NCBI GenBank assembly: GCA_964520325.1
Contig: CAZFOB010000009.1
Coordinates: 72,070-136,069, forward strand
Direction: 5' to 3'
DNA from: CAZFOB01 sp964520325
GTDB taxonomy: Bacteria; Actinomycetota; JAICYB01
DNA: 64,000 nt
A program made the position numbers and the translations under genes. Under the pieces are notes generated by a model. It ran no database searches and was not told the origin of the DNA. It saw only the letters and a list, made by a program, of their open reading frames with translations. Below are positions 32,694-41,463 of the stretch, in pieces. Position 1 is the stretch's first letter. Each line of letters begins with the position of its first letter.

Positions 32694-33235
32694 CGCGCCC
32701 CTCGCTCTCCGATCGCGGTGTCCTGGAGTGATTTCCGCAGGCGATTGCGTGCGCGGTGTAACCGGCTCATGACGGTTCCGATAGGGATATCCAGAGCGTT
32801 CGCAGCTTCCTGATAGGTCATGTCCTCGACGTCCACCATCTGAACCAACACACGAAAGGGCGCTGGTAGTTCATCCAAGGCGCGGCGCAGGTCATCGTCG
32901 ATCTCCTGCGACAGGACGATGTCCTGCGGATCGGTGATCTCATCTGGGGCCGGCGCCACCTCGACCGTGCCCTCCTCGGACAACAGGAACTCTCGGTTGC
33001 GCTGGTCACGGTTGATCGCGGTGTTGCGCGCGATGCGGGAGAGCCATGCTCTCGGGTACGCGCCGTCGAAGCCGCCGATGGCTCTGAAGGCCTTGACCAG
33101 TGTCTCTTGCGCGAGGTCGTCGGCTTCGGCCTGCGAGCGCGACATCGTCCGGGCGATCCGTGCGAGGAACCCCATCTCGGGCACGATGAACCGTTCGAAC
33201 TTCGCGACGGCATCTTCTTCTTTCGGCATTGGCAC
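32690..33235 (-). CDS. ECF-type RNA polymerase sigma factor (SigR/SigH-like)
   Basis: 181-aa sigma-70 family factor. Region 2 is seen in ADDLAQETLVKAFRAIGGFD and AYPRAWLSRIARNTAINRDQ, and region 4 in DVEDMTYQEAANALDIPIGT followed by VMSRLHRARNRLRKSL. Starts with ATG at 33235 (a second ATG two codons in), 3 nt after the sortase stop; no ribosome site, so translation may be coupled to the sortase gene. It overlaps the anti-sigma gene. Together with trxA this resembles actinobacterial disulfide-stress operons. Target promoters unknown. Confidence 0.9.
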   Translation of the reverse strand: MPMPKEEDAVAKFERFIVPEMGFLARIARTMSRSQAEADDLAQETLVKAFRAIGGFDGAYPRAWLSRIARNTAINRDQRNREFLLSEEGTVEVAPAPDEITDPQDIVLSQEIDDDLRRALDELPAPFRVLVQMVDVEDMTYQEAANALDIPIGTVMSRLHRARNRLRKSLQDTAIGERGAR

Positions 33236-33238
33236 TGT

Positions 33239-34204
33239 TCAGTAGTTGGCCGGCATGAGCGTGACCACCCATGGGAACAGCGCGACCCAGAGTCCCGACG
33301 CGCCGACCATCCCGAGCGCCACGTACGCCGCCGCTGCGCGGTAGCGCTTCGAGAGCGCTAGGGAGGCCAGCGCGCACACCAGAGCGATGACGGCGAGTGC
33401 AATGACGTCGGACGGGATCACCGGTGGTGCCTCGGGGCGCGCCGGTCCCTTCCCCGCTGGGGAGGCCGCAACGAGCGAGGAGCCCTCGAAGTCGGCTTTG
33501 ATGATCAAGCGTTGCGCGGCGGAGAACCTCGGATTGCACGTCGTCAGCGTGAGCTCGGTCCGATCGGCCTGCTCCACTTCGGAGAACCCCGAAACGGGAT
33601 CGACGATCTTCTGCTCGCGAACCTTGTATCGGTAACGCGCGCGTCCGGAGACGAAGTCGATCGTGTCTCCCTTCTTCAACTCGTTGAGTCGGAAGAACGG
33701 TGCACCGTAGGTCGTGCGGTGTCCCGAGATGGAGACGTTGCCCTTCTCACCCGGGTACTTCGCGTCGGTCACGCACTCGCTCGTCTCGCCGCCCTTGCAG
33801 TCGGGGAAGAGTCCTGGACCCTTCTTGAGCTCCTCGACGCCGACGCCGTTCACGATCACGGTGTCGATGCCGAGCTTCGGGACCTTGATGCTGAACAACG
33901 GGTCGCCGAGCTTCGGAGGTTTCTCGGGACGCGCGGGCGGGATCGTGCCCTTCGACAGCGCCTCTTCGCTCACGATCGGAGCGCTGGCGAGTGTCTGCGC
34001 TGCATGCTTCTGCTGCTCCTTGGTGTAGAGACCCGTTCCCCACAGCAGGTACGCCGTAAAGAACAGCAGCAGGACGCCGGCGCCGACGAAGACGCGGCCG
34101 AGGATGCCGATGAAACCGACGACGAGGTCGGCCCGGCTGCGCCGGCGTCCTCTCGGAGATGGCCCTGGAGACCGCGAAGGAGGTGAGGTGGTCTGCGTGG
34201 TCAC
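33239..34204 (-). CDS. Class E/F sortase
   Basis: 321-aa membrane-bound transpeptidase. An N-terminal basic region and one membrane helix (about 27-52, LVVGFIGILGRVFVGAGVLL) precede the sortase barrel, with the catalytic His in SISGHRTTYG, Cys in LTLTTCNPRFS and Arg shortly after in SAAQRLII. Unusually, the C-terminus carries two more hydrophobic segments (IALAVIALVCALASLAL and YVALGMVGASGLWVALFPWV). Overlaps the M48 protease gene by ATGA and precedes the sigma gene by 3 nt. No LPxTG-type substrate is visible in the window. Confidence 0.88.
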   Translation of the reverse strand: MTTQTTSPPSRSPGPSPRGRRRSRADLVVGFIGILGRVFVGAGVLLLFFTAYLLWGTGLYTKEQQKHAAQTLASAPIVSEEALSKGTIPPARPEKPPKLGDPLFSIKVPKLGIDTVIVNGVGVEELKKGPGLFPDCKGGETSECVTDAKYPGEKGNVSISGHRTTYGAPFFRLNELKKGDTIDFVSGRARYRYKVREQKIVDPVSGFSEVEQADRTELTLTTCNPRFSAAQRLIIKADFEGSSLVAASPAGKGPARPEAPPVIPSDVIALAVIALVCALASLALSKRYRAAAAYVALGMVGASGLWVALFPWVVTLMPANY

Positions 34205-35367
34205 GCTTGGGACTCACGCCAGATCTCTGCCAACCGCAGGCGTTCGGCCGGTGGAGGGTGCGACGCGCGGACGTAACGCAACCACGAGGGCGAGAGGTCG
34301 ATCAGGTTCCGGGTCGACAGTCCGTGCTCAGTTTCGATGAACGCATCGTAGTCCTGAGTGATCTCGAGCGCGTCCAAGTCGGCCTGACGCTCGTGAGCAC
34401 GCGAGAACCACGATGAGATCAGGCCTGTCAGCGAGCTCGCCGACACGAAGACCAGCAGCACGAGCGGGAGTGAAGCCGGATCCTCGAAGCCGTCGACCCC
34501 TGCCCACCGCAGCGCTACGTCCCAGGTGGACACGAGCCTGAGCGCGCCGAAGAGCAAGAACGAGGTCACCGTGCCGAGCGCAACGCTCGAGGCGATGTGG
34601 CGCCGGCGCCAGTGGCCGAGCTCGTGTCCGACGACGCTGGCGATCACGGCGTGGGACTGCGCCAGCAGGTTGTCGTAGACAACGACCCGGCGCGTCTTGC
34701 CCAATCCCGCGAAGAATGCGTTGTCCTTCTTCGTGCGCTTCGACGCGTCCATCACCTGCACACCGGAAACGTTCATCCCGACGCCCTGGGCGAGCTTGCG
34801 GAGCCGGTCGGCGAGCTCGACGTCTTCGAGCGGAGTGAACTTGTTGAAGATCGGCATGATCACGATCGGAAAGAGCAGAGCCAACACCACACCGAATCCG
34901 AGGAACATCGCCCATCCGAATATCCACCACAACTCGGTCGTACGGATCACCCACCACAGCCCAAGTAAGAGTGGAGCCTGGACGACCATGCCCAACACGA
35001 TGCCCTTCACGAGATCGGCGGCGAAGAGACCGGGTGTCTGTGTGGAGAATCCCCACTTCTTCTCGTGAGAGAACTCCGTCCAGATCGAAACAGGCAGGTC
35101 GATCACAGCGAAAACGAGGACGAAAGCACCGAGCGCAACGAGCAGCTGCAGAGCCCAGCCGGCGATCCCGTCGACGAGGTTCGGAGCGGCGTGCGTCGAG
35201 ATGATGAGGAGCAACACGCCGAGGTTGATCAACAGCGAGACGGCGCGCGCGACCGTCAGCGGACGCTGATAGTCCTTGGCCTTCTTCACCTCGTCCGGCT
35301 CGAAGAAGGTCGCCGGATCAGCTTTGATACGGCGATACGTGGGGACAACCGTCGGAAACCCCATCAC
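34201..35367 (-). CDS. M48 family (Ste24-like) membrane zinc metallopeptidase
   Basis: 388-aa integral membrane protease with about six membrane helices, the zinc motif HELGH in VVGHELGHWRRRHIA, and the third ligand region in ERQADLDALEIT. It resembles CAAX protease 1/HtpX-type enzymes acting on membrane or lipidated proteins. The N-terminus begins MMGFPTVVPTYRRI. It overlaps the CDF gene (ATGA at 35364-35367) and the sortase gene (34201-34204), so the three are translationally coupled. Confidence 0.88.
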   Translation of the reverse strand: MMGFPTVVPTYRRIKADPATFFEPDEVKKAKDYQRPLTVARAVSLLINLGVLLLIISTHAAPNLVDGIAGWALQLLVALGAFVLVFAVIDLPVSIWTEFSHEKKWGFSTQTPGLFAADLVKGIVLGMVVQAPLLLGLWWVIRTTELWWIFGWAMFLGFGVVLALLFPIVIMPIFNKFTPLEDVELADRLRKLAQGVGMNVSGVQVMDASKRTKKDNAFFAGLGKTRRVVVYDNLLAQSHAVIASVVGHELGHWRRRHIASSVALGTVTSFLLFGALRLVSTWDVALRWAGVDGFEDPASLPLVLLVFVSASSLTGLISSWFSRAHERQADLDALEITQDYDAFIETEHGLSTRNLIDLSPSWLRYVRASHPPPAERLRLAEIWRESQA

Positions 35368-36776
35368 TCCTCCTCGGGTAACGCCTCTTGTGGCTCGAAG
35401 TGCACCGTGATCGTTCGCACATCACCGTATCTGCGATGGATCTCGCCTTCCACCACCAACGACGCATCGTGGATATCCGCGATGGGCACAGAAGCGGCCG
35501 CCTCACAGTGGAGGACGACGTGGAGCCCGTTGACGGCTTCCGTGATCGCAACCTCGTGGCAGCGCGCGATCGGGGGATGCGCTTCGGCGATCTTCGTGAT
35601 CCCCTTGACAAGATCGGTGTGCTGCGCGCTGACGACGGTGCCCGCGAGCGCCTGCGGCTCGTGCGGCTCGAGGTGGATCTCGACCCGGGCGAGGTGCTCG
35701 ACCTCCCGGCGGATCTGCTGCTCGAGGGCGTCGCTCACCATGTGTGCTTCGCCGAGCGGCGTGTTCGGCGGAACCTTCGCGTGGAGCATCAGCCATAAAC
35801 CCTCGGCGTGACGGATCGCAAGCACGTTGTGGACCTGGTCGGCCATGCCGAGCCGGTTCGCGGCAGCGAACGTCCGCGCGACGATGTCCTCTCCCTCGCG
35901 GCTCGGTTCGACATGCACAGTGGCCGTCGCGCCGGGCACGGCTTGCGCGACCGCCGCTTCGACGGCTTCGGTGATGTCGTGTGACTTCTCGACGGAGGAC
36001 GTCCGTGGAACGCTCACGGTGAGCTCGGCGTGCACGTCGGCGCCGGACTGACGCACGCGAAGGTCGCCCAATAAAACGATCCCCTCGACCGCGCTCGCGG
36101 CGGCCGCCACGCGTCCGGTGAGGTCGGACGGTGTCCGGTCCATGAGCACACCAACCGCGGCAAAGCCGATCCGCGCCGCCATCGCTAGCATGATCACGAC
36201 GACGACGAGTGCAGCGACGGAGTCCGCGGCCGGAGCCCCGAGACGGATCGCGGCAAGCCCAACAAGGACCGCGATCGATTCGACGACGTCCGCGGTGATG
36301 TTTGCTGCATCGGCCTCGAGCGCCGGCGAGGAATACGTCCGCGCGGCGCGCGTCAACACACGCGAGCGCCAGATGCCGACCAGGAGCGCCACTGCTGTGA
36401 CGACGAGCGCGTACGACGGCGCGTACACCTCGGCGCCTACGACGAGTCGTCGCACCGCTTCGGCGGCGATGCCGCACGCGACCAGTCCCATCACGATGGC
36501 CTCGACGAAGGCGGCCAGGTTCTCAGCGCGGCCGTGTCCGTAGGGATGGGTCTCGTCCCGGGGTTTGGCCGCAACACGCACGGCGAACAGCGTGACCGCC
36601 GAGAGTGCGACGTCGAAGACCGAGTGCAGGCCGTCGCCGAGCACGGCGACCGAGCCCGTGAGCACGCCGACGATGAGCTTGGCCGTGGCGATCGCAGCCG
36701 TCCACAGAAGAGCCCTGAGCGCAACCCGCTGCGCACCCGTCCGGCCCGTCGGCGCCCGGGCGCTCTGGTAGGTCAC
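35364..36776 (-). CDS. Cation diffusion facilitator transporter with multiple C-terminal domains
   Basis: 470-aa CDF exporter (zinc, iron, manganese or cobalt). About six membrane helices in residues 20-200; the metal site in TM2 reads GDGLHSVFDV, and TM5 has DAANITADVVES, where Asn replaces the usual His. Most CDFs are about 300 aa; here residues 215-465 hold two or three repeats of the ferredoxin-like metal domain (VRQSGADVHAELTVSVPRT, VEHLARVEIHLEPHEP and DVRTITVHFEPQE). Overlaps a small upstream reading frame by ATGA and the M48 gene by ATGA. Confidence 0.88.
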   Translation of the reverse strand: MTYQSARAPTGRTGAQRVALRALLWTAAIATAKLIVGVLTGSVAVLGDGLHSVFDVALSAVTLFAVRVAAKPRDETHPYGHGRAENLAAFVEAIVMGLVACGIAAEAVRRLVVGAEVYAPSYALVVTAVALLVGIWRSRVLTRAARTYSSPALEADAANITADVVESIAVLVGLAAIRLGAPAADSVAALVVVVIMLAMAARIGFAAVGVLMDRTPSDLTGRVAAAASAVEGIVLLGDLRVRQSGADVHAELTVSVPRTSSVEKSHDITEAVEAAVAQAVPGATATVHVEPSREGEDIVARTFAAANRLGMADQVHNVLAIRHAEGLWLMLHAKVPPNTPLGEAHMVSDALEQQIRREVEHLARVEIHLEPHEPQALAGTVVSAQHTDLVKGITKIAEAHPPIARCHEVAITEAVNGLHVVLHCEAAASVPIADIHDASLVVEGEIHRRYGDVRTITVHFEPQEALPEEE

Positions 36777-36916
36777 TCGCAGCGCGGCGCCCTGCCGCTG
36801 AACCCGAGCGAGAGTTGGATCAGATCGGTGCGATCGGTCGGGTTGTCCGCGTCGCGTAGCTCGAGCTCGACGGGTCCCTCAGCAGTGCACATCACGACAA
36901 GCATCCCGACGGCCAT
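36773..36916 (-). CDS. Possible small protein upstream of the CDF gene
   Basis: A 47-codon frame (or 43 from the ATG at 36904) ends in a TGA that overlaps the CDF start as ATGA. GGGAGG precedes the first ATG directly, so the ATG at 36904 has the better spacing. The sequence (VELELRDADNPTDRTDLIQL) is hydrophilic and matches nothing I know. The overlap style matches the neighbouring genes, which is the main support. Confidence 0.4.
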   Translation of the reverse strand: MAVGMLVVMCTAEGPVELELRDADNPTDRTDLIQLSLGFSGRAPRCE

Positions 36917-36933
36917 CCTCCCGATCACACCTG

Positions 36934-36939
36934 TATCTT
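36934..36939 (+). promoter_or_regulatory. Candidate -10 element for the phosphodiesterase gene
   Basis: TATCTT lies 8 nt before the ATG at 36948 with no ribosome site, consistent with a leaderless transcript. Confidence 0.45.
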
Positions 36940-36947
36940 CCCCGAAG

Positions 36948-38033
36948 ATGATCACCGACGCCGTCCGGCCCGAGTACGGGGGCGCGTGCATCAGCAACGT
37001 CGTCCGCGGGTTGCAGGGCGGCGCCGACTGGATCCCGGCCGCGGTCCGTGGAGCGAGATCCGTCGTCCTGCTGATCCTCGACGGCCTGGGGTGGGACCAG
37101 GTCCAAGCGCGTCGGAACGAACTGCCGACGATCGCCTCGATGGACGGAACCTTCATCACGAGCGTCGTCCCGTCGACGACGCCGACGGCGCTCACATCGT
37201 TCTCGACCGGTTGCGCGCCGGCGGAGCACGGCATCATCGGGTACCGCCTCTATCTCGAGACGGGAGTGCTCAACGTCATCCGGTGGGCGATGCAGGGCGC
37301 AACGCCTCCCGCGCCGGACGACCTCCAGCCGCGCGTTGCGTTCGACGGACAGCCGCTGCCCATCGTCACGCGTGCTCAGTTCAAGGATTCGAAGTTCACA
37401 CAGATGCTCTATCGCGGCGCGACGTTTCACGGATGGCAGACGACCTCGGGACTGGTCGAGCGCACGAAGACACTCGTCGGCGAAGGCGAACGGTTCGTCC
37501 ACGCCTACTACGACGGACCCGATCTCGTTGCGCATATACACGGCATGAACAATGGGTTCTTTCAACAGGAGCTCCGGTACTGCGACCGCCTTGTCTCCGA
37601 TCTGCTCGATGCGCTACCAGAGGAGGCAGCGCTCGTCGTCTCCGCCGACCACGGACACGTACACTTCACCGAGCGCATCCAGCTCGGCCCCCTGAACGAG
37701 ATGTGCGTCGCGCAATCGGGGGAGAGTCGCTTCCGTTACCTGCACGCCAAGCCGGGTGCGGCGGGCGCTTTGCTCGAGTCGGTGACAGATCTGTACGCCG
37801 ACCGCACGTGGTGCTTTTCCCGCGACCAGATCGTGGACGAGGGCTGGCTCGGCCCCCGCCCACCATCGGCGGAGGTGCGCCGCCGGATCGGTGACGTCGT
37901 GTTGGCGGCGAGGACCTCGGTGGGATTCGTCGATCCGAAGAATCCGGGAGAGTCACGGCTGCGGAGCGGCCACGGGAGCCTGACATCGGCCGAGATGCTC
38001 GTTCCACTCGTGGCTGCGAGAGGTCGCGCGTAA
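36948..38033 (+). CDS. Alkaline phosphatase superfamily / nucleotide pyrophosphatase-phosphodiesterase-like protein
   Basis: 361-aa enzyme of the type I phosphodiesterase/nucleotide pyrophosphatase family. Metal and nucleophile motifs: LLILDGLGWDQ, SVVPSTTPTALTSFSTGC with the Thr/Ser nucleophile, HAYYDGPDLVAHIHG, and VVSADHGHVHF. No signal peptide, so probably cytosolic or non-classically located. The ATG at 36948 is chosen because upstream residues are an antisense shadow of the CDF gene and a -10-like hexamer precedes the start. Substrate unknown. Confidence 0.85.
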   Translation: MITDAVRPEYGGACISNVVRGLQGGADWIPAAVRGARSVVLLILDGLGWDQVQARRNELPTIASMDGTFITSVVPSTTPTALTSFSTGCAPAEHGIIGYRLYLETGVLNVIRWAMQGATPPAPDDLQPRVAFDGQPLPIVTRAQFKDSKFTQMLYRGATFHGWQTTSGLVERTKTLVGEGERFVHAYYDGPDLVAHIHGMNNGFFQQELRYCDRLVSDLLDALPEEAALVVSADHGHVHFTERIQLGPLNEMCVAQSGESRFRYLHAKPGAAGALLESVTDLYADRTWCFSRDQIVDEGWLGPRPPSAEVRRRIGDVVLAARTSVGFVDPKNPGESRLRSGHGSLTSAEMLVPLVAARGRA

Positions 38034-38041
38034 GGCCTCGT

Positions 38042-38088
38042 TAAGATGTCCGGGCCGCAATCCGTCGGCAACGTCAGGGAGAAGGGGA
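38042..38088 (+). promoter_or_regulatory. Promoter -10 and ribosome site of the tricorn-like protease
   Basis: TAAGAT (38042-38047) is a good -10; an AGGGAGAAGGGG purine run (about 38077-38088) precedes the GTG at 38092. The implied leader is about 38 nt, so this gene, unlike many neighbours, is probably leadered. Confidence 0.45.
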
Positions 38089-38091
38089 TCC

Positions 38092-41000
38092 GTGCCTGAT
38101 CAGCTCAACACCGGGTATTTCCGCTCGGCCTCCATCGCGGGCGATCGTGTCGTCTTCCTCACCGAGGACGACGTGTGGTCGGTCGCGCGCACCGGTGGCG
38201 TCGCGCGTCGTCTCACATCTAACCTCGGACCTATCGGACGCACGATCGTCTCGCCGGACGGCGAGAACATCGCGTACACGGGAACAGAGGAAGCGCACGC
38301 CGAGGTCTACGTCATGTCGGCGGACGGCGGTCCGGCGCAGCGTCGTACCTACCTCGGTGCGAACACACAGGTGCGCGGATGGACGCCCGGCGGCGACATC
38401 ATCTTCATCTCCGACGCCAAGGAACCCAACCGAGGTGACTTCGGGATCTACTCCGTAGGCGCCGTTGCCGGCCAGCCAACACTGGTTCCGATCGGGCCGG
38501 GCAACGAGCTCGCGTACGCCCCAGACGGCAAGGGCATGGTGCTCGGACGTCACACCGTCGACCCGGCGCGCTGGAAGCGCTACCGCGGCGGCACACGCGG
38601 CGATATCTGGATCGACCGCACCGGCAGCGGGACATATCGGCGTCTGCTCGACAACCTGAACGCCAACCTCGCGTCGCCGATGTGGGTCGGCAACCGCATC
38701 TACTTCCTGTCCGACCAGGAGGGGATCGGGAATCTCTATTCGTGCAACCAAACCGGTGGCGACATCCACCGCCACACCGACCACGACAACTACTACGCGC
38801 GATGGGCGAGCACCGACGGCGTCCGCGTCGTCTACCAGCACGCGGCCGAGCTCTGGATCTACGACCCGGAGCAGGACACCTCGCAACGGATCGACATCGA
38901 GCTGCGCAGCCCGCGCATCGGACGCAACCGCCGCTTCGTCGATGCGACGAAGTACATGCACGGCTGGGCGCCCCACAATGATGGTCACGCGATCGCGGTG
39001 ACCACGCGAGGCAAGCTCTTCACGATGCCGCTGTGGGAACAGGCGCCGCGGCAATACGGACAACGCGACGGCGTGCGCTACCGCCTGGCTCGATGGACAT
39101 TCGACGGGGCATCCCTCGTGTGCATCTCCGACGAAGGTGGCGCTTCCGGCAAGGGCGCAGATGAAGCGATCGAGGTGTATTCGACCGCGGACGCATCCCG
39201 CACGAAGCGCCTCGATAAGGTCGACGTCGGCCGTGCGACCGAGATGATTCCCTCACCGGTCGCCAACCAGGTCGTGATCGCGAACCATCGCAACGAATTG
39301 ATCCACGTGAACCTCGACACCAACCGCAGCAAAGTGCTCGATACGAGTCGTTTCGAGAGGATCACCGGGCCGGTGTGGTCGCCCGATGGAAGGTTCGTCG
39401 CCTACGCGTGCTCAGAGTCGCAGCGCAGCACGTCGATCAAACTCTGCGACGTGGCCTCCGGCACAACGACACTCGTGACCCGCCCCGAGTTCGCCGACGT
39501 CGACCCCTCGTTCGACCCGGAAGGCCGCTATCTCTACTTCCTGTCCTACCGCGTGTTCGATCCCGTCTACGACGCGCAATACTTCGCGCTCGGGTTCCCG
39601 CGCTCGGTCCGCCCTCATCTCGTCACGCTGAAGGCCGACGAGCCGTCACCGTTCATCCCCAAGCCGCGCGGATTCGGTGACGCCGCTAAGGAGAAGGAGA
39701 AGGAGAAGGAAGCCGAAGAAGCCAAGAAGGCCGAGGCCAAGCGCGCCAAGACGGAAGCTCCGCCGAAGGCGAAACCGGTGCAGATCGACCTCGATGGCAT
39801 CGCAGACCGCGTCGTCGCTTTCCCGATGCCCGAAGGACGTTACGCGCAGATCTCCGGCATCAAGAACAAGGTGCTCTTCGCGAGCTTTCCCGTCGAGGGG
39901 GCGCTCGGCGGCGACATCTTCGAACAGGACGACGAAGCCAAGGGCAAGCTCGAGGCCTACGACCTGAAGGAGCTCAAGCTCGACACACTGGCCGGCGGTA
40001 TCAACGGTTTCCAGGTCTGCCGCGACGGTTCGACACTCATCTACCAAGCTGCAGGGAAGAAGTTGCGCGCGATCAAAGCCGGCGAGAAGCCGCCTGAGCG
40101 CAAGGAGCCGGAGGGCCCCGGCCGGCGCAGCGGATGGATCGAGCTGTCACGTTTGCGCCCTTCAGTCGATCCGGCGAGCGAATACCGGCAGATGTACCGC
40201 GAAGCGTGGCGATTCCAGCGCGAGCACTTCTGGGTCGCGGACATGTCCGGTGTCGATTGGGCCCGCATACACGACCGCTACCGCCCACTCGTCGAGAAAG
40301 TGGCGAGCCGTCTCGAATTCTCCGATCTCATGTGGGAGATGCTCGGCGAGCTCGGGACGTCCCACGCGTACGAGATCGGTGGTGACATCAAGCCGCCGCC
40401 GCCGTGGCGCGTCGGGCACCTAGGGGCCGACATCGTGGAGCGCAATGGACGCTGGGTGATCGAGCACATCGTTCGCGGCGACAGCTGGGACCCGGCGCAG
40501 AACTCACCACTGGCCGCACCCGGCGTGAACGTGCACGACGGGGACGTGATCGTCGGGGTCAACGGAGCGCCGACAGACAAAGAGACTCCACCGCAGCGGC
40601 TGCTGGTGAACCACGCCGCCGTCGAGGTGGAGCTCGTCGTCACAGACGCTCGCGGACGCAACCGCCGCACGGTGTACGTGAAGACGCTCGCCGACGAGAC
40701 GGCTGCACGCTACCGCGAGTGGGTCGAAACCAACCGCACGTTCGTCCACGCTGCGACGAAGGGCCGCGTCGGCTACGTCCACATCCCGGACATGGGCGCG
40801 CACGGCTACTCGGAGTTCCATCGTTACTACATGTCCGAGGTCGAACGCGACGGATTGATCGTCGACGTCCGCTACAACGGTGGTGGACACGTCTCGCCGC
40901 TGATCCTTGAGAAGCTCGCGCGCGAGCGCGTTGGCTACGACGCGACGCGCTGGGGTCAGCCCGACCCCTACCCGCCGGACTCCCCGGCCGGACCACTCGT

Positions 41001-41463
41001 GTGCCTTACCAACGAGCAGGCCGGATCGGACGGCGACATCTTCAGCCACGTCTTCAAACTGAGGGGTCTTGGCCCCGTCGTCGGCAAACGCACGTGGGGC
41101 GGTGTGGTCGGGATCAACATCCGCCACCTCCTGGTCGACAACGGCGTGACGACGCAGCCGGAGTACTCCTTCTGGTTCTCCGACGTGGGGTGGGGAGTCG
41201 AGAACTACGGAACCGATCCAACCCACGACGTCGAGATTACCCCACAAGATCACGCCGCCGGACGCGACCCCCAGATGGAGCTCGGTCTGAAGCTGATGAA
41301 CCAGGCGCTGAAGAAGTTCAAGCCGCTGGCTCCCGATCTCAAGAACCGGCCGAAGCTGACACTGCCGAAGTTGCCGTCGCGCAGCTCGAAGAAGGCGGCA
41401 TCGAAGCGGAAGGCCACTCCGAAACGGAAGGCTCCGGTGAAGACCAAGCCCCGGAAGCGATGA
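38092..41463 (+). CDS. Tricorn-like serine protease (S41 family)
   Basis: 1123-aa intracellular protease related to archaeal tricorn, which degrades proteasome-derived peptides as a hexamer. Residues 1-500 are a beta-propeller (repeats such as SPDGENIAY and SPDGRFVAY); an E/K-rich linker (about 527-560) follows, then a second propeller remnant, a helical domain with the catalytic His in GELGTSHAYE, a PDZ domain (VHDGDVIVGVNGAP), and the S41 core with the Ser in NEQAGSDGDIFSH. The last ~30 residues are a Lys/Arg tail (SSKKAASKRKATPKRKA) not usual for tricorn. GTG start with a strong ribosome site. No signal peptide. It overlaps the next gene by ATGA. Confidence 0.9.
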   Translation: MPDQLNTGYFRSASIAGDRVVFLTEDDVWSVARTGGVARRLTSNLGPIGRTIVSPDGENIAYTGTEEAHAEVYVMSADGGPAQRRTYLGANTQVRGWTPGGDIIFISDAKEPNRGDFGIYSVGAVAGQPTLVPIGPGNELAYAPDGKGMVLGRHTVDPARWKRYRGGTRGDIWIDRTGSGTYRRLLDNLNANLASPMWVGNRIYFLSDQEGIGNLYSCNQTGGDIHRHTDHDNYYARWASTDGVRVVYQHAAELWIYDPEQDTSQRIDIELRSPRIGRNRRFVDATKYMHGWAPHNDGHAIAVTTRGKLFTMPLWEQAPRQYGQRDGVRYRLARWTFDGASLVCISDEGGASGKGADEAIEVYSTADASRTKRLDKVDVGRATEMIPSPVANQVVIANHRNELIHVNLDTNRSKVLDTSRFERITGPVWSPDGRFVAYACSESQRSTSIKLCDVASGTTTLVTRPEFADVDPSFDPEGRYLYFLSYRVFDPVYDAQYFALGFPRSVRPHLVTLKADEPSPFIPKPRGFGDAAKEKEKEKEAEEAKKAEAKRAKTEAPPKAKPVQIDLDGIADRVVAFPMPEGRYAQISGIKNKVLFASFPVEGALGGDIFEQDDEAKGKLEAYDLKELKLDTLAGGINGFQVCRDGSTLIYQAAGKKLRAIKAGEKPPERKEPEGPGRRSGWIELSRLRPSVDPASEYRQMYREAWRFQREHFWVADMSGVDWARIHDRYRPLVEKVASRLEFSDLMWEMLGELGTSHAYEIGGDIKPPPPWRVGHLGADIVERNGRWVIEHIVRGDSWDPAQNSPLAAPGVNVHDGDVIVGVNGAPTDKETPPQRLLVNHAAVEVELVVTDARGRNRRTVYVKTLADETAARYREWVETNRTFVHAATKGRVGYVHIPDMGAHGYSEFHRYYMSEVERDGLIVDVRYNGGGHVSPLILEKLARERVGYDATRWGQPDPYPPDSPAGPLVCLTNEQAGSDGDIFSHVFKLRGLGPVVGKRTWGGVVGINIRHLLVDNGVTTQPEYSFWFSDVGWGVENYGTDPTHDVEITPQDHAAGRDPQMELGLKLMNQALKKFKPLAPDLKNRPKLTLPKLPSRSSKKAASKRKATPKRKAPVKTKPRKR

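Noticed and set aside
39690..39780. E/K-rich tract in the tricorn gene as a separate repeat element
   Set aside because: It is within the reading frame and reads as a charged linker; no exact repeat unit.
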